A stretch of DNA of 64,000 nt, from positions 35,558 through 99,557 of the forward strand of contig JBKHYJ010000094.1 of assembly GCA_046565505.1 (NCBI GenBank), given 5' to 3'. Positions 1-8,574 of the stretch are shown one piece after another. Positions within the stretch are counted from its first letter, which is position 1. Every line of letters begins with the position of its first letter. A program made the position numbers and the translations under genes. The notes below the pieces were generated by a model. That model ran no database searches. It worked only from the letters and a program-made list of their open reading frames with translations, and was not told the origin of the DNA. The stretch comes from JBKHYJ01 sp046565505 (lineage in GTDB: Bacteria; Acidobacteriota; Blastocatellia; UBA7656).

Positions 1-1069
1 TCACGGCGCAGTTGCCTTTATAAAGCCTCAGTCGCGCGGTCCCCGTGACGCGCTTTTGAGTCTCGTCAATCAGCGCGCGAATGGCCTCGAACTCCGGCGT
101 GTACCAGAAGCCGTAATAGATCATCTCGGACACGCGGCTGTTGAGCGAGTCTTTCAAGTGCGCGACTTCGCGGTCGAGCGTGAGCGACTCGACGGCCCTG
201 TGCGCCGCCTGAAGGATTGTCACCCCCGGCGTCTCGTAAACGCCCCGCGATTTCATGCCCACGAATCGATTCTCTACCAGGTCGACGCGGCCCACGCCGT
301 GCTCGCCGCCCAGGCGGTTCAATCGGTCGAGCAAGGCCGCCGGCGAAAGGGCCTCGCCATCGACGGCGACCGGCACGCCCGATACGAAGTCGATCTCGAC
401 GTAAGCGGGCCTGTCCGGGGCGTCCTCCGGCGAGCGGGTGAGGATAAATATTTCCGGCGGCGGCTCCGCCCACGGGTCTTCCAGTATCCCGCCCTCGTAG
501 CTTATGTGCATGAGGTTGCGGTCCATCGAATAAGGCTTCTCTTTGGTCGCCGTGACCGGGATGTGGTGTTGTTCGGCGTAGGCGATCAAGTCAGAGCGCG
601 ACTTGAACTCCCACTCGCGCCACGGCGCTATTACGCTTATGCCCGGCTCCAGCGCGTAGTATGTAAGCTCAAAACGCACCTGGTCATTGCCCTTACCCGT
701 GGCCCCATGCGCGACGGCCCGTGCGCCTTCCCTGCGCGCGATCTCTATCTGCTTCTTCGCGATCAGCGGGCGGGCGAGTGATGTGCCTAGCAGGTAAACC
801 CCTTCGTAGACGGCGTTCGCTTTAATGGCCGTGAAGACGAAATCGCGCACGAACTCTTCGCGCAAGTCTTCTACGTAGAGCCTCGAGGCGCCGGTCGCGT
901 GGGCCTTCTCCTCAAGCCCGCCTAGTTCTTCCGCCTGGCCTACGTCGGCCGCGAAGCAGACCACCTCGCAGCCATACGTCTCCTTGAGCCATCTGAGTAT
1001 CACGGACGTATCAAGCCCGCCCGAGTAGGCGAGGACGACCTTATCTATCTTCCCGGATTTCATTTCCAT
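1..1069 (-). CDS. argG: Argininosuccinate synthase, 3' end beyond window
   Basis: Joins citrulline and aspartate, using ATP, to argininosuccinate: the penultimate step of arginine synthesis, in the cytoplasm. Read on the minus strand the frame opens MEMKSGKIDKVVLAYSGGLD; AYSGGLDTS is the N-type ATP-pyrophosphatase loop of the family. Further on come GATGKGNDQVRFE and the EKPYSMDRNLMHISYEGG block, both standard for ArgG. The frame runs off the left edge after about 356 codons, so the C-terminal end is missing. ATG at 1069 or at 1063 could start it; an AG-rich stretch (GAGAAGAGGC) lies just upstream. It overlaps the end of argR by roughly 25 bases, so the two are probably translationally coupled and share the ArgR-controlled promoter upstream of argR. 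Confidence 0.96.
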   Translation of the reverse strand, partial: MEMKSGKIDKVVLAYSGGLDTSVILRWLKETYGCEVVCFAADVGQAEELGGLEEKAHATGASRLYVEDLREEFVRDFVFTAIKANAVYEGVYLLGTSLARPLIAKKQIEIARREGARAVAHGATGKGNDQVRFELTYYALEPGISVIAPWREWEFKSRSDLIAYAEQHHIPVTATKEKPYSMDRNLMHISYEGGILEDPWAEPPPEIFILTRSPEDAPDRPAYVEIDFVSGVPVAVDGEALSPAALLDRLNRLGGEHGVGRVDLVENRFVGMKSRGVYETPGVTILQAAHRAVESLTLDREVAHLKDSLNSRVSEMIYYGFWYTPEFEAIRALIDETQKRVTGTARLRLYKGNCAV

Positions 1070-1565
1070 TCTGCCTCTTCTCCGAACCTGCCTGGGTTAG
1101 ACGGCGTGAGTCCGCGCGGGACGAATGGCGGCGCGCATTCTCGGGCCGCGGCGCGGCGGGCGCGAACAGCTTGACGAGCTTTTTCATAGCCACCCGCTGG
1201 GCTTCCAACCCTTTCACAGCTATAAAGATCGTGTCGTCGCCGGCGATCGTGCCCATGACCTCTTCTATCTTCGCCCTGTCGATGGTGAGCGCGGTAGGCG
1301 CGGCCTGGCCGATGTCAGTCTTTATGACTATGATGTTATCGCCCGCCGCGACCATCTCGACTACGGGCCCGCCGGATAAGGCCGGCCTGGGGGCCGTGTA
1401 GTAACCGTTCAGCTTTGTCAGGCCTAACGCCACGATGTCGCGCGAGACGCTCGACTGAGTGGCGTAAATCCCCTTGCGGGCGAGCTCCTCGGCAAGCTCC
1501 TGCTGCGTCGATATGTGCTTCGCCGCGATGATTTGAAGTATGGTTTCCTGCCTTGTTCTCTTCAT
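1041..1565 (-). CDS. argR: Arginine repressor
   Basis: Arginine-responsive transcriptional repressor; family members act as hexamers binding ARG boxes. The N-terminal winged helix-turn-helix (about residues 1-70) has the recognition stretch TQSSVSRDI, and the C-terminal arginine-binding/oligomerisation domain has GTIAGDDTIFIAV (about residues 105-117), where the GTIAGDDT core supplies the Asp pair that binds arginine. The 174 residues exceed the usual 150 or so; the extra part is a basic, low-complexity tail after about residue 135 that overlaps the start of argG. Transcribed ahead of argG in one operon. A palindrome over its own -10 (1610-1623) suggests autoregulation. The fold and role are clear; the extended tail is unusual but may only reflect a late stop. 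Confidence 0.95.
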   Translation of the reverse strand: MKRTRQETILQIIAAKHISTQQELAEELARKGIYATQSSVSRDIVALGLTKLNGYYTAPRPALSGGPVVEMVAAGDNIIVIKTDIGQAAPTALTIDRAKIEEVMGTIAGDDTIFIAVKGLEAQRVAMKKLVKLFAPAAPRPENARRHSSRADSRRLTQAGSEKRQNGNEIREDR

Positions 1566-1609
1566 GTACCCAGCTATTATGCGAAATCCGTGAATAATCT
1601 ATTAATAGG

Positions 1610-1623
1610 TGCATAATTATGCA
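1610..1623. promoter_or_regulatory. ARG-box-like operator palindrome
   Basis: TGCATAATTATGCA is a perfect 14-base palindrome lying over the predicted -10 of the argR-argG promoter. Its size, AT-rich centre and position fit an ArgR operator (typical ARG boxes resemble TGAATAATTATTCA). A weaker imperfect copy, TGAATAATCTATTA at 1591-1604, is centred 19 bases nearer the gene, about the spacing of tandem ARG boxes. Assignment to ArgR is inference from position and similarity. Confidence 0.7.
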
Positions 1624-1644
1624 TAAACGTTGCCCGCGCGTCAA
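1616..1644 (-). promoter_or_regulatory. Sigma70-type promoter of argR-argG
   Basis: On the minus strand TTGACG (1644-1639) is followed after exactly 17 bases by CATAAT (1621-1616). Start of transcription would fall near 1609, giving a leader of about 45 bases to the argR ATG at 1565. The operator palindrome covers the -10, so repressor binding would block polymerase. Confidence 0.7.
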
Positions 1645-2493
1645 CCAATAATTTTTTAAGGGGCGGAAATATATGTGGCTTCCAGATTTGCTGCCCTAGT
1701 GTGGCTAAGTGCTTAAACTAGGCGAGCTCCGCGAAGATTGATCCTCTATGTCCCACTATGCCCCGTTTAGCAATCAATATGAAAATGTACAATTGTGGGG
1801 TCGCCCTCTCAACCTTGCCCCACCTCTTGCCTTTTCAGAATGCCGCCGAGCCAATCAAACCTATATCGAGAGAGCGCCCGGCTAATGTAAAGATTCGCCG
1901 CGCCCGTTGAGTTTTTGGTTCAGGCGGTGAGAGAGTGCCCGAGAGATTGATTATTATTAAAGACTTGGGTAATGTGTCCGTCGGATTCAAGAAGTATCCG
2001 CCGGAACGGCCGTTGGATTTAGCTGATGATGTGTCTGATCCCATAGAGGGTCACGATAAAGTTGACCATACCCTCTCTGAGTTTCCAGAAGAGTGTTTTT
2101 CAGAAAGACGTAATTCTAGGTTTCACTGGCACCATGCATTGTAGTCTGGTGGGTAGCGTTTTCGCTCAGGGAATATCGCTCAATCCGGCATAGACCTCGG
2201 TAGTGCGATACATCTCTGGAAGCAATGCGGCGCAGAACCCTGTAGAAGTCATTCCCCATTGGGACATGTTGAGCGAATCTCCTCCCCAGGAATCCGTTCC
2301 GGGAATGGATTCCAGAAGTAAAAGCGTTAAGAATAACAAGTAGGCAAAACAACGCAGGGAATCACTACCGAACCTGTGCGCTGCGCTAGAAATCCTGGCT
2401 TCCCTTGGCTCGCCCGCACGCCGCCACGGCGCCGGGCGGAGAAAAGAATGACCCTTCTTATAAGGCGCAATTGATTCTGAGTAAGGAGTGAAT
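1645..2493. other. Gene-poor intergenic stretch upstream of the SIR2-STAND gene
   Basis: About 850 bases between the argR promoter and the SIR2-STAND start, visibly more AT-rich than its surroundings. Three short frames exist: 1935-2144 plus (69 codons, GTG start), 1835-2044 minus and 2116-2352 minus. They overlap or alternate, none has a convincing ribosome site, and I recognise none of them. The stretch could be decayed coding DNA, a long regulatory region, or the scar of an insertion. A short inverted element (GTGGGG near 1795, CCCCAC near 1817) is present. No transposase remnant or tRNA is seen. Confidence 0.5.
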
Positions 2494-5400
2494 ATGGCGG
2501 AAAGGATAGTTGGATTCGGGGCTCACAAACTGGAGCCTGCGCCCGGGGCATCCCGTAAATCTTTGCTGGAGCGCAGGCGGACCATGCTGTATCGCGTGCT
2601 GAATATGCACACTACGGTCGCCTTCCTGGGCGCGGGATGTTCGGTGCCGCTCGGCTACCCCAGTTGGCAGCAATTTGTCTTTAGAGTTGTCGAGTTTACT
2701 CTGAAACAGATCAGGAACATGCCGCGACTGCCGGGCCCATATTCCCGTAACGACATCAAGAAATTTCAAAGCGAGCTCGGGCCCAAGAATCGAGTGAAGT
2801 CGGACCGGCTGCTGGTCATTCTCGGGGCCTGTAAGAGGGTGCTCGATCAAGTCGAGAATCAAAGCCCTGTCAAGGGCCGGGGTGTGCAGGCGTCCTACAC
2901 CGCTTTTTTGAGGGAGCAATTCAAACCGCGGGTTACCCCCGCGCATGCTTTGAACCCCTACGGCAAACTGCTGGGCCTTCCCATCCGCCGCTTTATCACA
3001 AGCAATTATGACTGTGAACTCGAACTGGCCCTGTCGAAGAAGCTAAACATGTACCCCGGGGAATTCAATATCTCCGGCGAGCTGGATAAAGCCGCGTCAA
3101 TCAAGAAGGTGCGATCCTTCACTCAGAAGCCGAAGTACACAGACCAGCTCGCGCTGTTCGCGCTGGCGAGAGTCGAAGGTAACGAGAATATGGTCTTCCA
3201 CTGTCACGGGCATTATGACGACCCCGAGTCCATGATAGTAACTGAGGCGGATTACCAGCATTGGTACCTTGATGATAAATCAGGCGCAGGCATCGCCTTC
3301 CGTCAGACCATAGAGCTGCTGTTCGGCTCTAATCCAATCCTCTTCGTGGGTTACGGTTTAGGTGACGAGGACTTGCTGCGACCGTTGCGGATGTTCGTGT
3401 CCATAAACCCCGAGCGGAAGGCTTCGCGCCCGCTGTTTGCTCTGATAGCCGAACCGGGCGGGGACAAAAACAGTAACTGGGAATATCACGATTACCTATA
3501 TGAGCGGTATGGCGTAAACGTAATCCCTTACGAGAAGCCGGAGTCAAATGACCCCGGGGAATGGGGCAAGGCCCTCTGCGGGGCGATTGATGACATAAAA
3601 CAGGACTGGCTCAAGTGGCGCGACGAATGGCTCAAAAAACCTAAGATAAGAAAGATGCGCGTCGCGGTGAGTCCGCCCGCCCCTTACCACCACCATTCTT
3701 TCATCACGCCAAAGTATGAACCTTTCACCAGCGCCCGCACCGAGAGGACGTTGGAGAAGTTGAAGAAGGCCGCGCAAGAGGGCGCCCGCGTCATCGCGAT
3801 AGTGGGCCCGGGGGGGACGGGCAAGTCTTGGTACGCAATGCGACTAATGGAAGAACTTCAACACTCCAGCGTGTATAAGGGTTTATTCTTCTGGAGTTCG
3901 TATTATTCGGATGATTCGTTGACAGGGATAGATAGCGCCCTGGCATACCTCGAGAATCGGCCGGGCAGGGGCGGCCGGGCTGCCGCGCGGGCAAAGAAAG
4001 AAGTAGACCGCCGTTCACGCCTGGACAGGCTGACGGATTTCCTCGAATCAGACCGCTACCTATTGGTGTTCGATGGGGTCGAGAGGTTCTTATGCGAGAG
4101 CGCGGGCTCGGATGAAGGTTGTACCTACAGCCCAAATATAAAGAGGTTTTTGGAGAGGATTGCCGGGAAGCACAGAAGTACCATCGTCCTTACCAGCAGG
4201 CTTTGGCCGATGGAACTTGGCGAAGCGAAAGACATCGAAGAACCGGACGCGCTGGTACGGAGGTGTATCATTCCACCCATAACCATCGAAGAGGTCTGTT
4301 CTGCCGAGCCCTTCAATGAATTTGATAGGTCACATATGTCGGCCCTGTGCTCCCTGCTTAACGGGCACATTTTCGGCCTCGTGCTCGCGGCCCGATTACT
4401 CGAAGCGGGCGAGAAAAAGAATCAAAAGGTCAAAATGTCTGAACTACGGCGCGCGCTATCTAACACTCCCCCTGACCGCCGCGAATCGAGAATCATACGC
4501 GAAGCCCTGCGCGCCCTGGACGCGCCCGAATGGTGGAACGGACTCGCCCTAAAATTTCTAGAGAGGATAGCGGTTTTCATGAGTCCGGTGACTGAACAGA
4601 CCATTGATATTTGTTACAGGCTGGCCCTTGACGGGTTGAACGGCGAGCCCCGAAAGAGTCGCCCTCGGTATAGTAAAGCCCGAAAGAATTCGTTATTGAG
4701 GGACCTGGTGCGCCAGAACCTCATCCACGAGATCGTGGCCGAATTCGATGGGGATGTGGCCTATAGCATGCACCCGATAATACGCGGGTACATATTCAAC
4801 AGCGTCCACCGGACTGCGTCTGAAGCGCTACCGAACTTCACATTACCGGGGTTCACAGCGGGCACGGCCGTGGTGGACCCGGGCACGGGCGAGAGCGTCC
4901 AGCTGGTCAAGAGCGTATTCAAAACCATATACGAGTCCGCAAAAGAGACTAAGCGGGTCGAGCGGGCGCGCTCTTTTTGCCGCAGTGTTTTCGGCGTGGT
5001 GCGCTCGCGTATGGTAGCCAATGCCGCGCCCCGGTGGACTAATTATGATGAGTACTTTATCCACGTCGCGCAATTGGGGTGGCTTTGCAAGAAGGTTTCT
5101 CCAGAGCTGTGGGATTATGCGGAAAGCCATAATACCGAAGGCACTCATCATGACGATGGCCCGCTTTATGCTGATGAGCTGGCGTGGCTTTATAACGAAA
5201 TCGGCCTGACCTGTTACAGCGAGGGGGCGGTGCTCGACGCCCTGGCCGTCTGGGAGCAAGGGTATGAGATAAATCGGATTATCGACAGCCTCCCCGGAGG
5301 CGGGCAATACCTATTCCAATCGCAATGTAACCTGGGCGCGGCTTACATACAATTGGGCCGACTGAACGTCGCGGAGAAGTACTTGCGCGATGCAGAGCGG

Positions 5401-6090
5401 ACGAATATTGGCCTTAGAGACGATGATCATGAGGCGCGCATCATGGGGTACTTGGCTTTGATAGAACACCTCCGGGGCAATCTCCTCAAGGCCGACTCTC
5501 TCTACAATGACGCCTTGAAAAAGCTGCACGATATTAAGAGGAACCCCCGCGCGGAAAGTATTTTCTCTCGCCACCGAGCGGACCTGAGAATCAAAGAGGG
5601 CGAGATTAAAGAAGCGAAGTCAATGATTCAATTCAGCCGCGCGCTGGCGGAGGCCGCGCGCTACCCGGACCTCGTAGCGCTCTCCCGACTTACGCAAGGG
5701 CATGTGTACCGCCAGGAAAAGGATTTCACCGCGGCGTTGAGGGAGTACAATATCGCGCTGGCCGAATCGCGTCGGATAGGGATCCGCTCCCTGGAGGCCG
5801 ACGCGCTGTCGGAGCTATCCAGGCTTGCGCTCGACCACGGCGATGCGCAAATCGCACGACAGAGGGCGATCGAATCGCTTCGGATTGCGAACGAATTAAG
5901 TCTCGGTCTGAGGCAAACGCATGCGCTCGTTGTATTGGGCCTGGCTACTGTTCACACAGGCCCGCGAGAATTGGGGATAGCTTACCTCAAGCATGCGAAG
6001 GCGCTGGCGGACCAGCAGGAGTATTGGTTGCGGGGGCGTGAGGCTGAGGCCGACCTATATAAATTAGGAGAGCCTCCGAAAATAAGTTAG
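2494..6090 (+). CDS. SIR2-STAND ATPase-TPR protein (putative anti-phage NADase)
   Basis: 1198 residues, likely cytoplasmic, no signal peptide. ATG at 2494 is chosen over the GTG at 2488 because AAGGAG (2483-2488) sits five bases before the ATG and overlaps the GTG. N-terminal SIR2-like domain (about 35-370): FLGAGCSVPLGYPSW (44-58) is the NAD-loop, TSNYD (169-173) the Asn/Asp motif, FHCHGHYDD (235-243) holds the expected catalytic His, and FVGYGLGDEDL (284-294) closes the Rossmann fold. Then a STAND-type P-loop ATPase: Walker A GPGGTGKS (438-445), Walker B YLLVFDGVERF (522-532), sensor TSR (567-569), GxP-like GHIFGLVLAARLL, and a winged-helix HP motif (MHPIIR, 759-764). From about 880 to 1190 come TPR-like helices, the probable sensor. 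Known SIR2-STAND proteins deplete NAD on sensing phage proteins; that role here is inference. No partner gene adjoins. Confidence 0.85.
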   Translation: MAERIVGFGAHKLEPAPGASRKSLLERRRTMLYRVLNMHTTVAFLGAGCSVPLGYPSWQQFVFRVVEFTLKQIRNMPRLPGPYSRNDIKKFQSELGPKNRVKSDRLLVILGACKRVLDQVENQSPVKGRGVQASYTAFLREQFKPRVTPAHALNPYGKLLGLPIRRFITSNYDCELELALSKKLNMYPGEFNISGELDKAASIKKVRSFTQKPKYTDQLALFALARVEGNENMVFHCHGHYDDPESMIVTEADYQHWYLDDKSGAGIAFRQTIELLFGSNPILFVGYGLGDEDLLRPLRMFVSINPERKASRPLFALIAEPGGDKNSNWEYHDYLYERYGVNVIPYEKPESNDPGEWGKALCGAIDDIKQDWLKWRDEWLKKPKIRKMRVAVSPPAPYHHHSFITPKYEPFTSARTERTLEKLKKAAQEGARVIAIVGPGGTGKSWYAMRLMEELQHSSVYKGLFFWSSYYSDDSLTGIDSALAYLENRPGRGGRAAARAKKEVDRRSRLDRLTDFLESDRYLLVFDGVERFLCESAGSDEGCTYSPNIKRFLERIAGKHRSTIVLTSRLWPMELGEAKDIEEPDALVRRCIIPPITIEEVCSAEPFNEFDRSHMSALCSLLNGHIFGLVLAARLLEAGEKKNQKVKMSELRRALSNTPPDRRESRIIREALRALDAPEWWNGLALKFLERIAVFMSPVTEQTIDICYRLALDGLNGEPRKSRPRYSKARKNSLLRDLVRQNLIHEIVAEFDGDVAYSMHPIIRGYIFNSVHRTASEALPNFTLPGFTAGTAVVDPGTGESVQLVKSVFKTIYESAKETKRVERARSFCRSVFGVVRSRMVANAAPRWTNYDEYFIHVAQLGWLCKKVSPELWDYAESHNTEGTHHDDGPLYADELAWLYNEIGLTCYSEGAVLDALAVWEQGYEINRIIDSLPGGGQYLFQSQCNLGAAYIQLGRLNVAEKYLRDAERTNIGLRDDDHEARIMGYLALIEHLRGNLLKADSLYNDALKKLHDIKRNPRAESIFSRHRADLRIKEGEIKEAKSMIQFSRALAEAARYPDLVALSRLTQGHVYRQEKDFTAALREYNIALAESRRIGIRSLEADALSELSRLALDHGDAQIARQRAIESLRIANELSLGLRQTHALVVLGLATVHTGPRELGIAYLKHAKALADQQEYWLRGREAEADLYKLGEPPKIS

Positions 6091-6264
6091 GGGCAGAACG
6101 AATTGGCCCCGACTCGCGCAAAAAGCCGGAACGAAGCGCGGCGTCTCGGGCTCATTTTAGGCCCGCTTCTACGACTGATAGACTTTCCGCGCCGCCCCGC
6201 AGCTGGCCGGCTTCCGTGCTTCTCTTTATTGAACAGATAGAGTATTTTTGGATACATAGACGAT

Positions 6265-7308
6265 ATGCGAAACAGGATCAGAAGCGCCCTAATTGGTTTC
6301 GTCGGCCTCGTGTTGCTCTCCGTGGCGCTTTTCTGGCCGGGCCTCCCGTGGTCAGCCCGCCTGCGGTACGCCGCCAGGAGGGCCGCCGTGAGGTTCGACT
6401 CGAAGGCGGCGGAATGGCTCGGACGACAGCCCAGGCCCGTTTCTATTTGCGGCAGGCTAGTCGGAAGCGGCGCGTTCGTCGAATCACTCAAAGGCGCGCA
6501 GGTAGTCGCCCTTGAATCCGGCTCGGGGTACGCCGCGTCGAGCGACCGCCAGGGCAGGTTCACTTTGCCTCACCTGCCGTGGTATCCCGGCGCGTCATTC
6601 ACGCTACTTATCACGGCAGATACCTATCATGCGAAGAGGTTCAATGTCCATGCGCCAGCGGCCTGCCCGCCGGATAGTATTATCGACGCCGGTGAATTGC
6701 GGCTCGACGAGGGGCTCGACCTCTCAGCCAAGGACAGGCCCGTTCGCTTTCTGAAATACGACGCCGAGAACCACGGCTATTACAAGGAGCTGTTTGAGAA
6801 GCTCGCCGCCGCCTCCGTCACCGACCACCAGATTATTGATACGATTTGTAAGTACGTCGCGACCAGGCACAACCCGGTCGGGGACCCGTGGGGGTTCAAA
6901 TCCGCCCGCCAGATAATCGAAAAGGGCGCGCCCCACTGTAGTAACCTCGCGTTCGCGATGGCCGCGCTCACCTCGGCCGGGGGGTACATGACCAGAACTG
7001 TCCACACGAGCGACACCCCCGAATACACGAATACGCATGTCGCCGTCGAAGTCTTTTATGGCGAAGGGTGGCACCTCTACGACCCCACCTATGGGGTGTC
7101 CTTCCTGAACGAATCAGGCGCGGTGGCGAGCTACAAGGAATTGAGACTGAATCCGTCGCTGATGACCGCCGAAGCGTTTCAAAGACTCGACCCTGAAATC
7201 GTTCGCGCCGCGCTCGCCTGGATGCCCGCCGCGTACGGCTCCGGCCTGCACCAGGTCTACTACGTTGCCGAATCTGAATTCGCCGACGCATGCTACGCTT
7301 TGAATTAG
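6265..7308 (+). CDS. Membrane-anchored transglutaminase-like protein
   Basis: 347 residues. One N-terminal hydrophobic helix (about 8-26) is followed by the motif PGLPWSAR, which the next gene shares. Residues about 58-130 form a small beta domain resembling the carboxypeptidase regulatory-like fold (GAQVVALESGSGY, DRQGRFTLPHLPWYPG). The C-terminal part (about 165-345) is a transglutaminase-like papain fold with a full triad: C225 (GAPHCSNLAFAM), H258 (TNTHVAVEVFYGEGWH) and D273 (LYDPTYG). Such bacterial proteins act as proteases or amidases or only bind; the substrate is unknown. Probably exported and membrane-tethered. It starts 174 bases after the SIR2-STAND gene and is followed by a damaged paralogue. 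Confidence 0.75.
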   Translation: MRNRIRSALIGFVGLVLLSVALFWPGLPWSARLRYAARRAAVRFDSKAAEWLGRQPRPVSICGRLVGSGAFVESLKGAQVVALESGSGYAASSDRQGRFTLPHLPWYPGASFTLLITADTYHAKRFNVHAPAACPPDSIIDAGELRLDEGLDLSAKDRPVRFLKYDAENHGYYKELFEKLAAASVTDHQIIDTICKYVATRHNPVGDPWGFKSARQIIEKGAPHCSNLAFAMAALTSAGGYMTRTVHTSDTPEYTNTHVAVEVFYGEGWHLYDPTYGVSFLNESGAVASYKELRLNPSLMTAEAFQRLDPEIVRAALAWMPAAYGSGLHQVYYVAESEFADACYALN

Positions 7309-7374
7309 CTGTCCGACAATTAAGCTAAACTGGCCCGGCCCGGTCTGACACTCGTTCGGTGTCATGAGGTGAAT

Positions 7375-8399
7375 ATGAGGAAAGTAACTAAGCGGACTTC
7401 CGCGGCATGCGCGGCCGCGGCGTTGATTCTGGTTATAGCGTTTACTCCCGGGCTCCCCTGGTCAGCCAGGGCCGTTCATTTCGTCAAGAGGGTCAGGGCG
7501 AAGGCCGAGATGAGGGCCTTCGCATGGCAAGGCGTACGGCCCGCCCTCATCTCCCTAACGGGGAAGGTCGCCGCCAGGAAAGGCGTACTGGGCGGCGCGG
7601 AAGTGGAGGCTCTGGACTCCGCCTCCGGGTGGAGCAGCCTGACCGATGAGCAAGGCAAATTCGTGTTGCGCGACCTGACATGGTATCCGCGGGCGAGCTA
7701 TACCGTGGTGATTAAGCCGAATGACCTCCAGGCAAGGCAAGTGAAGGTGACCGCCCCGGCGTCCTACCCGGAAGGAGGTACTCTGAATATCGGCGAGGTG
7801 GGATTCGACCAAGGCTGCCCGATAGACGCGGGGGAGGTGCCGGGTAAGAATTCAATCAGCTACGTCGAAAATGACATGCGTAATCTTGATTATTATAAAA
7901 ATCTGTTCGACGAGCTTACGGCAGAAAAGCAAACGGATGAGGAGAGGCTGGACGCCATAAGTCGCTTCGTGGCAAGCAGGCTTATCCTCGACGAGAAGGC
8001 CGAGCCCGCGCGTATTTAAAGCACAAATCGCCGAGACAGATTATAGAAGACGGGTCGCGCTATTGCGGGGAGTTGGCGCTGGCGATGGCTACTATTGCGG
8101 AGGCCGGAAACTACAAGGCGAGAATGCTCGACCTGGTTGACGCCGCCTCTCAGCCATCGGCCCATATGGTTACGGAGGTCTATTATGGGGAAGGCTGGCA
8201 CTTGTATGACCCGATAATCGGCGCGGCCGTCCGAATTAAGGAGAAAGTGACCGCGAGCTATAAGGACGTGCGGCTGGATACCGATTTCAAATTCCGGGCG
8301 GCGTTGCCGGAACATCTCCCGCGAGTCACTAATCACCGGAAAAACTGGATGGCCAGTTTATACGGTTCAGGCTTCCATCATTATTATTACCTCAGGTAG
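7375..8399 (+). pseudogene. Second transglutaminase-like paralogue, frameshifted
   Basis: A tandem copy of the preceding gene. ATG at 7375 is preferred to GTG at 7369 because GAGG precedes it by five bases. The first frame (to 8019) encodes the N-terminal helix, PGLPWSAR and the beta domain, and stops after SRFVASRLILDEKAEPARI. Homology continues in another frame through KSPRQIIEDGSRYCGELALA and HMVTEVYYGEGWHLYDP to 8399, so all three triad residues (Cys, His, Asp) survive. The break lies between about 7995 and 8019 and corresponds to one missing base; no canonical slippery heptamer is in register. It may be a real inactivating mutation or a sequencing error in a GC run. If intact it would be about 340 residues, like its neighbour. 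Confidence 0.75.
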
Positions 8400-8524
8400 T
8401 CGGCAAATAAGCCTCGCCTTCGGGGCAGGGGCCGGCCGCGGCCGTGCTGGCCGACTTACGCGCCGGCCATCCCCGCCGCCGGGATGTGTAGAATGAATAG
8501 ACCACGCCCAGAAGTCTCGGTACA

Positions 8525-8553
8525 TTGAAGCCATTTTGGGCAGGTGCTATGAT
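8525..8553 (+). promoter_or_regulatory. Sigma70-type promoter for the TPR operon
   Basis: TTGAAG (8525-8530) and TATGAT (8548-8553) are separated by exactly 17 bases. Transcription would begin near 8560, just before GAGAGG and the ATG at 8575, so the leader is very short. Confidence 0.55.
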
Positions 8554-8574
8554 GCATGAGAGGTTGCTTTCGCG

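Noticed and set aside
56..781. 241-codon plus frame opposite argG
   Set aside because: It is antisense to argG, whose conserved motifs are clear; the frame is a high-GC shadow rich in Arg.
2900..3000. A second start or a split SIR2 gene
   Set aside because: The frame is continuous and the SIR2 motifs before and after are in one chain.
8005..8020. TTTAAAG as a programmed frameshift site in the second transglutaminase gene
   Set aside because: It is not in the X-XXY-YYZ register of the upstream frame, because the TAA stop falls inside it.
8420..8470. GGCCGGCCGCGGCCG palindrome-rich stretch as an origin or attachment site
   Set aside because: It is short and made of GC restriction-like palindromes; no DnaA boxes, no flanking integrase.
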